NCBI GenBank assembly: GCA_963921305.4
Contig: CAWUEX030000002.1
Coordinates: 2,666,001-2,730,000, forward strand
Direction: 5' to 3'
DNA: 64,000 nt
From: CAWUEX02 sp963921305
GTDB lineage: Bacteria > Pseudomonadota > Alphaproteobacteria > Rhodospirillales > Rhodospirillaceae
Shown: positions 27,844-36,457 of the stretch, piece by piece
How the letters are laid out: every line of letters starts with the position of its first letter
How positions within the stretch are numbered: the first letter of the stretch is position 1
Notes under the pieces: generated by a model
Databases searched by the model: none
What the model saw: the letters and a program-made list of their open reading frames with translations, nothing else
What the model was told of the DNA's origin: nothing
Made by a program: the position numbers and the translations under genes

Positions 27844-27913
27844 TTGCGCCGCCATGGTTGATGGCATATAAGGCCGGGACACCAGATTTTCAGCCGTCTT
27901 TGGAAGGACGGCT
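27844..27913 (+). promoter_or_regulatory. Candidate hflK promoter and leader hairpin
   Basis: TTGCGC (27844-27849), a 17-base spacer and TATAAG (27867-27872) form a plausible promoter with a start near 27879. The leader then contains AGCCGTC (27892-27898) paired with GACGGCT (27907-27913), a seven-base stem, ending about ten bases before the AAGGG ribosome site of hflK. Confidence 0.45.
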
Positions 27914-27933
27914 CGGCAGGAAGGGATACTCCA

Positions 27934-29085
27934 GTGTTGTGGAAACAACAAGGCGGCGGCCCATGGGGCAGCGGTGGATCAGGCGGCCCCTGGGGCGGCA
28001 ACGGCGGCCGTAACAATGGCGGCGGAGGCGGCGGCAATCCCTGGGGTGGACGCTCTGGTGGCGGGGGCGGGCAGCCCCCACCCGATCTCGAAGAATTGCT
28101 CCGTCGCAGCCAAAATAAGGTCAAGCAGTTCCTGCCAGGTGGCATGGGCGGCGGGCGCGGCATTACCATCGCCGTGGCGTTGTTACTGTTCTTTTGGGGG
28201 GTAAGCGGCTTTTACCGGGTTCAGCCGGACGAACAGGGCGTCGAACTGTTGTTCGGCAGCTACGTCAAGACAACCGAGCCCGGCCTGAACTACTGGTTCC
28301 CGGCGCCGATTGGCGAGGTGCAGACACCCAAGGTGACCATCACCAACCAGATTACCATTGGTTTTCGCGGCGTGCCCAACACGACCAATCAACGCGATGT
28401 TCCTCAGGAAAGTCTGATGCTCACCGGCGATCAAAACATCGTCGACGTCGATTTTGTCGTGCAGTGGCGTATCCGCGATGCGGGTCCATACTTGTTTAAT
28501 ATCCGCAATCCGGAGCAAACGGTGAAACTCGCGGCTGAAAGTTCCATGCGCGAGGCAGTCGGGCAAAACACGTTGGACTTTGTCACAACCGGCGGCCGTG
28601 ACACCGTCGCGCAGCGGGCCGGCGCGATCTTGCAGGACATTTTGGACAGTTACGGGGCCGGCATTAGCGTGCTTGAGCTTCGGGTTCTCAAGGCGGACCC
28701 GCCCGCTGAGGTGATCGATGCGTTTAACGATGTTCAGCGTGCCAAGCAGGATGAAGAGCGTCTGCGTAACGAGGCGATTGCCTACCGCAACGACATCGTG
28801 CCACGGGCCAAGGGTGAGGCGGCGCGCATGGTCGAGCGGGCGACAGCCGAGAAAGAAAAGCTCATCCGCGAGGCTCAGGGCCAGGCGCAGCGCTTCAACG
28901 ATTTCTATGAAACGTATAGTGCTAATAAAGACGTCACCTCACGCCGCCTTTACCTCGAAGCAATGCAAGAGGTGTTCAGCCGGTCCGACAAATTCATCAT
29001 GGGTGATGAAGGCGGCGGACAGGGGGTCGTTCCGTACTTGCCGCTGAACGAACTGCAACGCAACCGTGCCGGAGGTCAGAACTGA
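27934..29085 (+). CDS. hflK: HflK: membrane protease modulator
   Basis: HflK forms a large membrane complex with HflC that surrounds and modulates the FtsH protease. The 383-residue protein starts at GTG and has a strikingly glycine- and tryptophan-rich N terminus (residues 5-50), a single membrane segment near 72-90, and an SPFH/Band-7 domain followed by a helical region rich in E, A and R. The glycine-rich head is usual for alphaproteobacterial HflK. The stop overlaps the hflC ATG by one base. Confidence 0.95.
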   Translation: MLWKQQGGGPWGSGGSGGPWGGNGGRNNGGGGGGNPWGGRSGGGGGQPPPDLEELLRRSQNKVKQFLPGGMGGGRGITIAVALLLFFWGVSGFYRVQPDEQGVELLFGSYVKTTEPGLNYWFPAPIGEVQTPKVTITNQITIGFRGVPNTTNQRDVPQESLMLTGDQNIVDVDFVVQWRIRDAGPYLFNIRNPEQTVKLAAESSMREAVGQNTLDFVTTGGRDTVAQRAGAILQDILDSYGAGISVLELRVLKADPPAEVIDAFNDVQRAKQDEERLRNEAIAYRNDIVPRAKGEAARMVERATAEKEKLIREAQGQAQRFNDFYETYSANKDVTSRRLYLEAMQEVFSRSDKFIMGDEGGGQGVVPYLPLNELQRNRAGGQN

Positions 29086-29957
29086 TGTCGTCAGGAAAAC
29101 TACTCGCTCTCGGGCTGTTTGTCTTAGTTGGAGTCATCGGCCTGACGGGAACACTGTTCACCGTGCACCAGACTCAGCAAGCCATCGTTCTGCAGTTGGG
29201 TGAAACCAAGCGTGTGCTTGAAGAGCCAGGGTTACACTTCAAGATACCGCTGCTCCAGAATGTCATCTACTACGATAACCGGGTGTTGGATCTTGATCCG
29301 CCGGGCCAGGAAATGCCGTTGGTGGATCAGCGCCGCATCATCGTCGACGCTTTCGCGCGCTACCGTATTGTCGATCCGCTTCGTTTTTATCAGACCGTTC
29401 GAACGGAGGTGAACTTCCGTGACCGCTTCGGCACCATCTTGAACGCCAGCGTGCGCGACTCTTTGGGGCAGGCTCAGCTTGGCGATCTGTTGACGGACAA
29501 ACGCGCCGATGTGATGGACGAAATCTCCAGAGGAGTAAGCCGCAGGGCGCCGGAGTTCGGCATTGAGGTGGTGGACGTTCGCATCGGCCGAACCGATTTG
29601 CCGACTGAAACCAGTCAATCGGTGTACAATCGCATGCGGTCCGACCGTATTGCTCAGGCCGCGCTCCTTCGCGCGCAGGGTCAGGAGACCAAAGACCGTA
29701 TTGAAGCCGAGGCCGACCGCGAGCGGACCATCATCATCGCCGATGCGGAGCGCGAAGCGCAGATTCAACTGGGTCAGGGAGAGGCGGAAAGCCGCCGGGT
29801 CCTGAATGACGCGCACGGCAAAGATCCCGAGTTCTACGCCTTCATGCGCTCTATGGAGGCGTACCGCGGTTCGCTCGCCGACGGCACGACCATGCTGCTG
29901 ACCCCGGATTCGGAATTCTTCCGCTTCTTTGATGCCCTGCCGTCGCCCCAAAACTGA
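29085..29957 (+). CDS. hflC: HflC: membrane protease modulator
   Basis: This is the partner of HflK in the HflKC complex that regulates FtsH. The 290-residue protein has an N-terminal membrane segment (about 5-27), VHQTQQAIVLQLGETKRVLEEPGLHFKIPLLQNV at the start of the SPFH domain, and an alanine-, glutamate- and arginine-rich helical stretch (about 200-250). Many alphaproteobacteria have a small DUF2065 gene between hflC and degP. None is recognisable in the 132-base gap here. Confidence 0.95.
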   Translation: MSSGKLLALGLFVLVGVIGLTGTLFTVHQTQQAIVLQLGETKRVLEEPGLHFKIPLLQNVIYYDNRVLDLDPPGQEMPLVDQRRIIVDAFARYRIVDPLRFYQTVRTEVNFRDRFGTILNASVRDSLGQAQLGDLLTDKRADVMDEISRGVSRRAPEFGIEVVDVRIGRTDLPTETSQSVYNRMRSDRIAQAALLRAQGQETKDRIEAEADRERTIIIADAEREAQIQLGQGEAESRRVLNDAHGKDPEFYAFMRSMEAYRGSLADGTTMLLTPDSEFFRFFDALPSPQN

Positions 29958-30025
29958 CGGTCTCCCAGCCGTTTACACTGCTGGGCCGGGTACATTACGA
30001 AGCTGATAGAAAACGGCTGCCCGCC

Positions 30026-30054
30026 GTTGACTGAGTTGTTGAAGGTTCCCATTT
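30026..30054 (+). promoter_or_regulatory. Candidate sigma-32 (heat-shock) promoter for degP
   Basis: GTTGACT (30026-30032), a 15-base spacer and CCCATTT (30048-30054) lie about 36 bases before the degP start. The -10 matches the RpoH-type CCCATnT element and the -35 is close to cTTGAA/C. Transcription would start near 30062. Confidence 0.45.
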
Positions 30055-30089
30055 CGGCCATGAATGGAGTGTAGGGACCGAGGACAAAC

Positions 30090-31658
30090 GTGTTTCTAAG
30101 TAGGAGTCACAAGACTATGAGCCGGACGAAATCCGCCGCCCGCGCCAAGGCTATGGACAGCAGGCCTTTACACGCAGCCACTGCGGTTCTCTCCCTGATC
30201 ATCGCTACAATGGTGATGCTTGCAGCCCGGCCAGCGGATGCCGCGCGCACGCCTGAGACGTTCGCTGATGTTGTTGAGGATGTCATCCCGGCTGTTGTGA
30301 ACATCTCGACGACCCAGTTCGTTGAACAACGCCGTCGCAGCATGCGCGATCTGCCGCAAATCCCCCGGGGCGGACCCTGGGAAGACATGTTCCGCGACTT
30401 CCTGGAACAGTTTGGTGATCAGCTACCCGAGGGTGAGGGCGACGAAGATGAACCGCGCCGCCGCCGGGCCTCATCGCTTGGGTCTGGCTTCATTATCGAG
30501 GCCGATGGCCTTGTCGTAACGAATAATCACGTCATTGAGGACGCCGACGAAATCAAAGTCGTTCTGGCGGACAACACCATTCTCGATGCCACAGTGATCG
30601 GGCGGGACCCCCAGGTCGACTTGGCTCTGCTCAAGGTTGAAAGTGACCGGCCATTGCCTACGGTGAAGTGGGGCGACTCGGACAAAATGCGGGTCGGCGA
30701 TTGGTCCGTCGCGATTGGCAATCCCTTCGGCATCGGCGTTACCGTGACGGCCGGTATCGTGTCGGCGAGGTCACGCCAGCTGAGGAATGGCAGCGCCTAC
30801 GATGACTTCCTTCAAACAGATGCCGCCATTAACCGCGGCAATTCCGGCGGCCCGTTGATCAACATGGATGGCGAAGTCATCGGTATCAACACGGCGATCT
30901 TTTCTCCGACCGGGGCCAGCGTCGGTATCGGGTTTGCCTCACCATCGAATCTTGCGAAGTCCGTTATTGATGACCTCCAAGAGTTCGGCCGCACCCGCCG
31001 GGGATGGCTCGGTGTGAAGATTCAAACCGTGACGCCAGAGATTGCCGAGAGCTTGGGTCTCGATAAGGCTAGAGGCGCCCTGGTTGCTGAGATCGTCGAG
31101 GACAGTCCCGCTGAGCGGGCCGGGGTTGAGCCCAGTGACGTGATACTCACGTTCGACGGCAAGCCGGTAGACGAAATGCGCCAACTGCCGCTGATTGTTG
31201 CTGAAACGGATATCGACAAACGTGTGAGAATGACCGTCTGGCGTGGCGGAAAAGAAGAGACGCTTGGTGTGCGCATCGGCGAGCTTGAGGAAGAAGAAGT
31301 GGTTGTTGCATCACGCGGCGACTCAAGCCGGTCGAGCGGCCAGCCTGATCCCAAGGAAATCGACGATCTTGGTGTAACTGTTGCGGAGTTGACGGACGAT
31401 GTGCGCTCCAACTTCGATCTGCCAGACGATATTTCCGGTCTGCTCATTGTCGATGTCAAAGGCAACAGCGACGCCGCTGAAAAAGGTTTGCGCCGGGGCG
31501 ATGTGATTGCTGAAGTTCAGCAGACGCCTGTTAAGACGGCTGATGAAGCGATGAAGGCCATCGAAGACGCCCGTGACAAGGATCGGTCGGTCGTGTTGCT
31601 GCGGATCCAATCCGGCGCCGATTTCCGCCTCGTCCCGGTGCGCATCAAGGAAAGCTGA
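30090..31658 (+). CDS. degP: Do-family periplasmic serine protease (DegP/DegQ-like)
   Basis: A periplasmic protease and chaperone for misfolded envelope proteins. The 522-residue protein has an N-terminal hydrophobic segment (about 28-51, ending ARPADA) that serves as signal or anchor. The chymotrypsin-like catalytic triad is H147 (TNNHVIED), D177 (VDLALLK) and S252 (RGNSGGPL), followed by two PDZ domains (about 300-395 and 420-515). The GTG start at 30090 has a good GAGGA site. It follows hflKC and has its own heat-shock-like promoter. DegP and DegQ cannot be separated from sequence alone. Confidence 0.93.
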   Translation: MFLSRSHKTMSRTKSAARAKAMDSRPLHAATAVLSLIIATMVMLAARPADAARTPETFADVVEDVIPAVVNISTTQFVEQRRRSMRDLPQIPRGGPWEDMFRDFLEQFGDQLPEGEGDEDEPRRRRASSLGSGFIIEADGLVVTNNHVIEDADEIKVVLADNTILDATVIGRDPQVDLALLKVESDRPLPTVKWGDSDKMRVGDWSVAIGNPFGIGVTVTAGIVSARSRQLRNGSAYDDFLQTDAAINRGNSGGPLINMDGEVIGINTAIFSPTGASVGIGFASPSNLAKSVIDDLQEFGRTRRGWLGVKIQTVTPEIAESLGLDKARGALVAEIVEDSPAERAGVEPSDVILTFDGKPVDEMRQLPLIVAETDIDKRVRMTVWRGGKEETLGVRIGELEEEEVVVASRGDSSRSSGQPDPKEIDDLGVTVAELTDDVRSNFDLPDDISGLLIVDVKGNSDAAEKGLRRGDVIAEVQQTPVKTADEAMKAIEDARDKDRSVVLLRIQSGADFRLVPVRIKES

Positions 31659-31690
31659 ACCCTCACTGCAACCGAGTGATACGCCCGCCC

Positions 31691-32146
31691 ATGCGAGTCG
31701 ACTTCTACCATCTCCAGAAGTGGCCGCTTGAGCGGGCTTTGCCTCAGATTCTCGCAAAGGTCCGTCAAGCCGGTCACCGCGCCGTCGTCGTCGCTGGATC
31801 CGGTGACAGGGTGGAAAGCTTGAGTAGCGTCTTGTGGACCCACGACCCTAACTCATGGCTTGCGCATGGAACGTCTAAAGACGGCCATGCTGCAGATCAG
31901 CCCATCTGGTTGACTGATCAGCACGAAAATCCTAATGGCGCGAAAGTCCTGGTGCTGACCGACGGGATGTCGGCTGACTTGGCCGACTATGACCGGTGCC
32001 TCGATATGTTCGATGGTAATGATCCCGATGCCGTGCAGGCGGCGCGTCAGCGCTGGCAGACCGCCCGGGATGGCGGTCATGAATTACATTACTGGCAGCA
32101 GACCGAACGCGGCGGTTGGGAAGAACAAGCGCAGGCGCAAAGTTAG
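31691..32146 (+). CDS. holC: DNA polymerase III chi subunit (HolC)
   Basis: The chi subunit links the clamp loader to single-strand DNA-binding protein. The 151-residue product starts MRVDFYHLQKWPLERALPQIL, the standard HolC opening, and continues with WTHDPNSWLAHG and a terminal HYWQQTERGGWEE. An ATG 15 bases upstream is in frame, but the start at 31691 fits the family. It lies between degP and ndk. Confidence 0.93.
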   Translation: MRVDFYHLQKWPLERALPQILAKVRQAGHRAVVVAGSGDRVESLSSVLWTHDPNSWLAHGTSKDGHAADQPIWLTDQHENPNGAKVLVLTDGMSADLADYDRCLDMFDGNDPDAVQAARQRWQTARDGGHELHYWQQTERGGWEEQAQAQS

Positions 32147-32176
32147 GGTGTCCGCCTCTTTCTCGGTCAACTCCGG

Positions 32177-32205
32177 TTGCCTGACCCTCGCTCCTTGTCT
32201 ATAAC
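32177..32205 (+). promoter_or_regulatory. Candidate ndk promoter
   Basis: TTGCCT (32177-32182), a 17-base spacer and TATAAC (32200-32205) lie about 70 bases before the ndk ATG. The leader contains GCCCCA (32218-32223) able to pair with TGGGGC (32235-32240). Confidence 0.4.
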
Positions 32206-32272
32206 CCGCGCATCTTTGCCCCATGATACCGTCGTGGGGCGCCTTTCATTCACTCCACACGGATACTTGGAC

Positions 32273-32695
32273 ATGGCCACAGAACGCACCCTTTCAATCA
32301 TTAAACCCGACGCCACCCGCCGCAACCTGACCGGCAAGGTCAATGCGATGCTTGAGGATGGTGGCTTGCGCATCGTCGCCCAAAAGCGCATCAAACTTGA
32401 CCGCGCCGGCGCTGAAGGCTTTTACGCGGTACATAAGGAGCGTCCATTCTTTAGTGACCTGTGCGATTTCATGACCTCCGGCCCGGTGGTGGTGCAGGTG
32501 CTGGAAGGCGAGAACGCCGTTACACGCAACCGTGAGATCATGGGGGCGACCAACCCTGCAGACGCCGATGAAGGGACCATCCGCAAGACGTTCGCCGAGA
32601 GCATCGAAGCAAATTCCGTACATGGCTCAGACTCGCCCGAGAACGCCAAGATTGAGATCGACTATTTCTTTAAGCCCGAAGAAATCGTCGGCTAA
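32273..32695 (+). CDS. ndk: Nucleoside-diphosphate kinase
   Basis: Ndk balances nucleoside triphosphate pools by transferring the gamma phosphate through a phosphohistidine. The 140-residue length is exactly that of the usual bacterial enzyme. ERTLSIIKPDATRRN opens the fold, GATNPADADEGTIRKTFA follows, and the active histidine is in NSVHGSDSPENA near residue 117. The frame is open upstream, but the ATG at 32273 gives the conserved N terminus. Confidence 0.97.
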   Translation: MATERTLSIIKPDATRRNLTGKVNAMLEDGGLRIVAQKRIKLDRAGAEGFYAVHKERPFFSDLCDFMTSGPVVVQVLEGENAVTRNREIMGATNPADADEGTIRKTFAESIEANSVHGSDSPENAKIEIDYFFKPEEIVG

Positions 32696-32725
32696 CCCAT
32701 CTGACTCGCGGATCGAGCGGCCGGT

Positions 32726-33349
32726 ATGCGCAGCCTCCCGAAGAATCCGCGCTTAGGTTTTTTTGTATCGCACCGTGGCAGCAACATGCGCGCCATCGTC
32801 GACGCCTGCCAGTCGGGCCGGCTCGAGGCGACACCCGCTTTGCTGATCAGTAATAACCGGTCCAGTGCGGCTCTGGCTTGGGCAGAGGAAACCGGGTTGC
32901 CACATCGGTTTCTGAGCCCGAAGTCGGCGGGGTCTGAAGAGGCGCTCGATCAGGCGCACGTGACCGCCTTGCAGGATGCCAAGGTCGATCTGGTCATTCT
33001 CGCGGGATACATGCGGAAAATCGGACCCGCCGTCCTCTCCACCTACAACCAACGTATTCTCAACATTCATCCCGCGTTGTTGCCGAAGTATGGCGGGCAG
33101 GGGATGTTCGGCCATCACGTTCATGAGGCCGTGATCGCGGCGGGAGAACCCGAATCCGGTGTGACTGTGCATCTGGTTGACGGGGACTACGATACCGGTC
33201 CCATTGTTGCGCAGGCCAAGGTGCCCGTGCTCGAGGGGGATACTGCCGACGACTTGGCCGCACGGGTCTTGAAGGCCGAGCACAGATTTTTCGCCGAGAC
33301 ATTGGCGCGGATCGTCACCGGCGCAATCGACCTGGACACCCTAGCTTAG
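32726..33349 (+). CDS. purN: Phosphoribosylglycinamide formyltransferase (PurN)
   Basis: PurN formylates GAR using 10-formyltetrahydrofolate in purine synthesis. The 207-residue protein has the N-terminal VSHRGSNMRAIVDA phosphate-binding loop, LAGYMRKIGPAVL, and the catalytic motif ILNIHPALLPKYGG with the active histidine near residue 114, then GVTVHLVDGDYDTGPI carrying the catalytic aspartate. It is convergent with purM and the two stops overlap by nine bases. Confidence 0.96.
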   Translation: MRSLPKNPRLGFFVSHRGSNMRAIVDACQSGRLEATPALLISNNRSSAALAWAEETGLPHRFLSPKSAGSEEALDQAHVTALQDAKVDLVILAGYMRKIGPAVLSTYNQRILNIHPALLPKYGGQGMFGHHVHEAVIAAGEPESGVTVHLVDGDYDTGPIVAQAKVPVLEGDTADDLAARVLKAEHRFFAETLARIVTGAIDLDTLA

Positions 33350-34435
33350 GCTCCAAGCCTCCGGCGCTCCGGCGAGACGCACCTGTGGGCCTTCATCGCG
33401 CGGTGCCAGACTGCCCAATACGCGCGGGCTCTCACCTCGATCCGTTAGACACTTGAGGGCGTCGTCCTGGTTTTCCGCCGCGACAATGGCAATCATGCCG
33501 ATGCCACAGTTGAAGGTGCGGGCCATCTCATCGGCGGAAATTCCTCCCGCTGTGGCCAGCCAGGTCATCATGCCGGGCAACGGAAGCCCGGTTGTATCCA
33601 GGTCAACCGCCACATTATCCGGCAAGACCCGGGGAATGTTCTCGACCAGACCGCCACCGGTGATATGCGCAAATCCATGGGCCAGGCCGGCTCTGACCAG
33701 CGCCAAACACGGTTTAATGTAGATTCGGGTGGGCGTAAGCAACGCTTCACCAAGTGTCTGTTGATCGTCAAAAGGCGCAGGATCCGCGTAGCTGAGCCCT
33801 GAGATCGAGACAACTTTGCGCACCAGTGAGTAGCCGTTGGAGTGAAACCCGGACGATGGCAGCCCGATCACGACGTCGCCCACGCTGACATCACGCGGCA
33901 AAATCTGATCGCGCTCGACGGCGCCCACGGCGAATCCGGCAAGGTCGTACTCATTGTCGCCATAGAGTCCTGGCATTTCTGCCGTCTCGCCGCCGATCAA
34001 AGCGCATCCGGCCTCCCGGCAGCCCGCAGCGATGCCGGAAACGACCGCCGTCGCGTCTTCAACGGCAAGCCTGCCGGTGGCGAAATAGTCCAGAAAGAAG
34101 AGAGGCTCAGCCCCTTGAACGACCAAGTCATTGACGCACATCGCCACCAGGTCGATGCCGACCGTATCGTGTTTGTTGGCCTCGATGGCCACCAGCAGTT
34201 TTGTGCCGACCCCGTCGTTGCCAGCCACCAGAACTGGGTCCTTGTAGCCGGTCGCCTTCAGGTCAAACAGGCCGCCAAATCCGCCCAAATCCGAATCCGC
34301 ACCGGATCGGGAGGTCGACTTGGCGAGCGGTTTGATGGCCTCCACCAAGGCATTTCCGGCGTCAATATCGACCCCGGCGTCTTTGTAGGTTAAACCGTTG
34401 GAACGGCGGCCGTCGGCCTGAGAGGACTTAGAAAT
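33341..34435 (-). CDS. purM: Phosphoribosylformylglycinamidine cyclo-ligase (PurM)
   Basis: PurM closes the imidazole ring to give AIR, the fifth purine step. The body is intact: GVGTKLLVAIE, MCVNDLVVQGAEPLFFLDYFATG, GGETAEMPGLY and GLPSSGFHSNGYSLVR. The first ATG, GTG, TTG or CTG in this frame is a TTG at 34348, which would cut off the conserved opening YKDAGVDIDAGNA. That opening is encoded in frame upstream, and the frame stays open to a TGA at 34459. The only plausible start there is ATT at 34435, five bases after GAGG (34444-34441), giving 364 residues, near the family length. An ATT start or a local sequence error are the two explanations. Confidence 0.9.
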   Translation of the reverse strand: MSKSSQADGRRSNGLTYKDAGVDIDAGNALVEAIKPLAKSTSRSGADSDLGGFGGLFDLKATGYKDPVLVAGNDGVGTKLLVAIEANKHDTVGIDLVAMCVNDLVVQGAEPLFFLDYFATGRLAVEDATAVVSGIAAGCREAGCALIGGETAEMPGLYGDNEYDLAGFAVGAVERDQILPRDVSVGDVVIGLPSSGFHSNGYSLVRKVVSISGLSYADPAPFDDQQTLGEALLTPTRIYIKPCLALVRAGLAHGFAHITGGGLVENIPRVLPDNVAVDLDTTGLPLPGMMTWLATAGGISADEMARTFNCGIGMIAIVAAENQDDALKCLTDRGESPRVLGSLAPRDEGPQVRLAGAPEAWSLS

Positions 34436-34496
34436 GATAGCCTCAACGCGAAGAGATCAGAGACGCAGTACAATAGCCATCCGAGGCGCGAGCGCA

Positions 34497-35762
34497 ATGA
34501 CCGGCTCTAGGCGGTCTGCTGAACTCTCCGGCACATTTTTCGTCGTCGTGGTCGCCTTATTCGTGGTGTGGGGCTGGAGCATTGCCCATGCGCAGACGCA
34601 GACCGACATCTTTACCGTTGCAGACGTCGCCGTCGATGTCCGTGCCGACTCGACCATCAATGCCAGGGCGCGGGGGCTTGAGCGTGGCCAGGTAGAGGCG
34701 CTCGATCGTCTCTTTCGCCGAATCGTCCCGCAACAGTATCTGGTAAATTTACCCGACCTTTCGACACGGGACGTGATCGAGCATGTCAGGGATTTCTCGA
34801 TCGCGAATGAACGCACGTCTCCCGGCCGCTACCTCGCAGACCTGACGGTCAGGTTCCGGTCTGACACGGTGCGGACCACACTCAGGTTTGCCAACGTTCC
34901 GTTCGCTGAGACAGTCAGTAAACCCGTTGTGGTCGTTCCCGTTTACCAGCCCTCTATCGTCGATGATCCGATTCTTTGGGCCGAGCCTAATCCGTGGCGG
35001 GACGGATGGGACACTTTGCCGCGTCCAACTGGGTTAGTGCCGCGTGAACTGCCATTCGTTGATCTCGAAGATCTCACCATGCTGCGTCCGCAAGACGTCA
35101 TGGCGCGTGACGTTACACGCATTCGCACCTGGGCCAGCCGGTACGGCGCTGAAAACGCTGTGGTCGCAACTGCCGCGATGGTCGGTGGTCTTGGGTCGGA
35201 GTCTCTAAGGGTGTCCTTATTCTTTACCCGCACAGGTACAGAACGCGCCATGGACGTTCCTGCTACTGGGGCCCAAACCTGGGCTGAGTTGTTCGCCAAG
35301 GGGGCCGAGGCGGCCTGGAGCCTGATAGAAGACCAATGGAAAATCGACAATATGCTGAGGTTTGATGTTACTGGGCAAATGACTGCTCTGGTGCCAGTTA
35401 CCCAGCTAGATGATTGGCTGACAGTACGCAGGCGTCTTCAGCAGGTGCCTACAATTGACCGCTTTGAGTTGCAGGCTATGACGAAGGATCGTGTTCAGGT
35501 CACGCTCTACTATATCGGCGATGCGGACCAGCTTGCTTTGGCAATGGCCCAAAGTGATCTCGGCTTTGTCTCTCAAGATGGCGTCTGGGTTATTGAAGAC
35601 CGAACGTCCGACCGCTCCGCTATTCAGATGATGGGCGGGCAAGCCCCAACACCCTCAGCTGCAGCGCCGGCCACCCTGGGCTCACCCGTGCCGCGGGACT
35701 CGTTGCAAACCTATCCCGACGGCTTGTTCGGTGGTGGCGCGGCGTCTGCACAGCCCCAATAG
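34497..35762 (+). CDS. DUF2066 domain secreted protein
   Basis: A protein of unknown function, 421 residues from the ATG at 34497. It begins with a probable signal peptide (arginines, then a hydrophobic run to about residue 33, IAHAQ). The mature part starts with FTVADVAVDVRADSTINARARGLERGQVEAL, typical of DUF2066. An earlier ATG at 34434 would add 21 charged residues and overlap the purM start head to head, so I prefer 34497. TACAAT at 34469-34474 may be a -10. purM, DUF2066 and hdaA adjacency is common in alphaproteobacteria. Confidence 0.85.
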   Translation: MTGSRRSAELSGTFFVVVVALFVVWGWSIAHAQTQTDIFTVADVAVDVRADSTINARARGLERGQVEALDRLFRRIVPQQYLVNLPDLSTRDVIEHVRDFSIANERTSPGRYLADLTVRFRSDTVRTTLRFANVPFAETVSKPVVVVPVYQPSIVDDPILWAEPNPWRDGWDTLPRPTGLVPRELPFVDLEDLTMLRPQDVMARDVTRIRTWASRYGAENAVVATAAMVGGLGSESLRVSLFFTRTGTERAMDVPATGAQTWAELFAKGAEAAWSLIEDQWKIDNMLRFDVTGQMTALVPVTQLDDWLTVRRRLQQVPTIDRFELQAMTKDRVQVTLYYIGDADQLALAMAQSDLGFVSQDGVWVIEDRTSDRSAIQMMGGQAPTPSAAAPATLGSPVPRDSLQTYPDGLFGGGAASAQPQ

Positions 35763-35776
35763 GTGACATTAAGGCC

Positions 35777-36454
35777 ATGGCGGCACAGCAAATCCCGCTT
35801 GATCTCGGGCATCGCCCTGCGCTTGGCCGGAACGACCTTTTGGTCACGGAGGGAAACAAAGAGGCCGTGGCCTGGATCGACTCGTGGCCTGACTGGCCGG
35901 TACATGCGTTGGCACTCTATGGTCCTGCCGGAAGCGGCAAAACCCACCTTGTCCACGTGTTCGCGGCGCTTGCCAAAGCGGAGTTGATTACACCTGATGA
36001 TCTGGCAGACCGCGACGCTCTGTCCCTGGTTCGGGCCAACAAAGCGTTAGCCTGGGACAACGCGGACAGTGGTGCCGACGAAACGGCACTGTTCCATCTG
36101 CTCAATGCTGTCCGCGAGGAAGGTAGGCACCTCCTGATCTGTGGCCGCACCGCGCCAGCGCGTTGGCCGGTACAACTCCCCGACCTAAAATCTAGACTGA
36201 GCGCGGCCTCTGCTGTCGAAATCGCACCGCCTGACGACGCAACCTTGATGGCCGTACTGGCTAAACTCTTCAAGGACCGTCAGGTGCTGGTAGATGCCGA
36301 CGTGCTTGAGTACGTTGTTACGCGCATGCCCCGATCTTTCGAGGCCGCAACGACGCTCGTGACCGCCGCAGACCGCGAAGCGCTTGCCCGCGGCCGTCGG
36401 ATTACCGTTCCATTGATGCGCGAAGTCCTCAAGGCGGGCGGTTTTGCAACCTAA
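35777..36454 (+). CDS. hdaA: HdaA: DnaA regulatory-inactivation protein
   Basis: HdaA promotes ATP hydrolysis by DnaA together with the sliding clamp and prevents over-initiation of replication. The 225-residue protein is a DnaA-like AAA+ module without a DNA-binding domain. Near the N terminus QIPLDLG (residues 5-11) resembles a clamp-binding motif. The Walker A loop GPAGSGKTH lies at about 49-57 and the sensor region is RFs-like (LPDLKSRLSAA near 136). Loader-type DnaA homologues are related, but length and neighbour DUF2066 support HdaA. Confidence 0.9.
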   Translation: MAAQQIPLDLGHRPALGRNDLLVTEGNKEAVAWIDSWPDWPVHALALYGPAGSGKTHLVHVFAALAKAELITPDDLADRDALSLVRANKALAWDNADSGADETALFHLLNAVREEGRHLLICGRTAPARWPVQLPDLKSRLSAASAVEIAPPDDATLMAVLAKLFKDRQVLVDADVLEYVVTRMPRSFEAATTLVTAADREALARGRRITVPLMREVLKAGGFAT

Positions 36455-36457
36455 CCT

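Noticed and set aside
27783..28169. Minus-strand open frame rich in proline (PPPP runs)
   Set aside because: It is the antisense of the glycine-rich N terminus of hflK and has no independent support.
29964..29985. CCCAGC/GCTGGG hairpin after hflC
   Set aside because: Six-base stem without a T-run; not convincing as a terminator.
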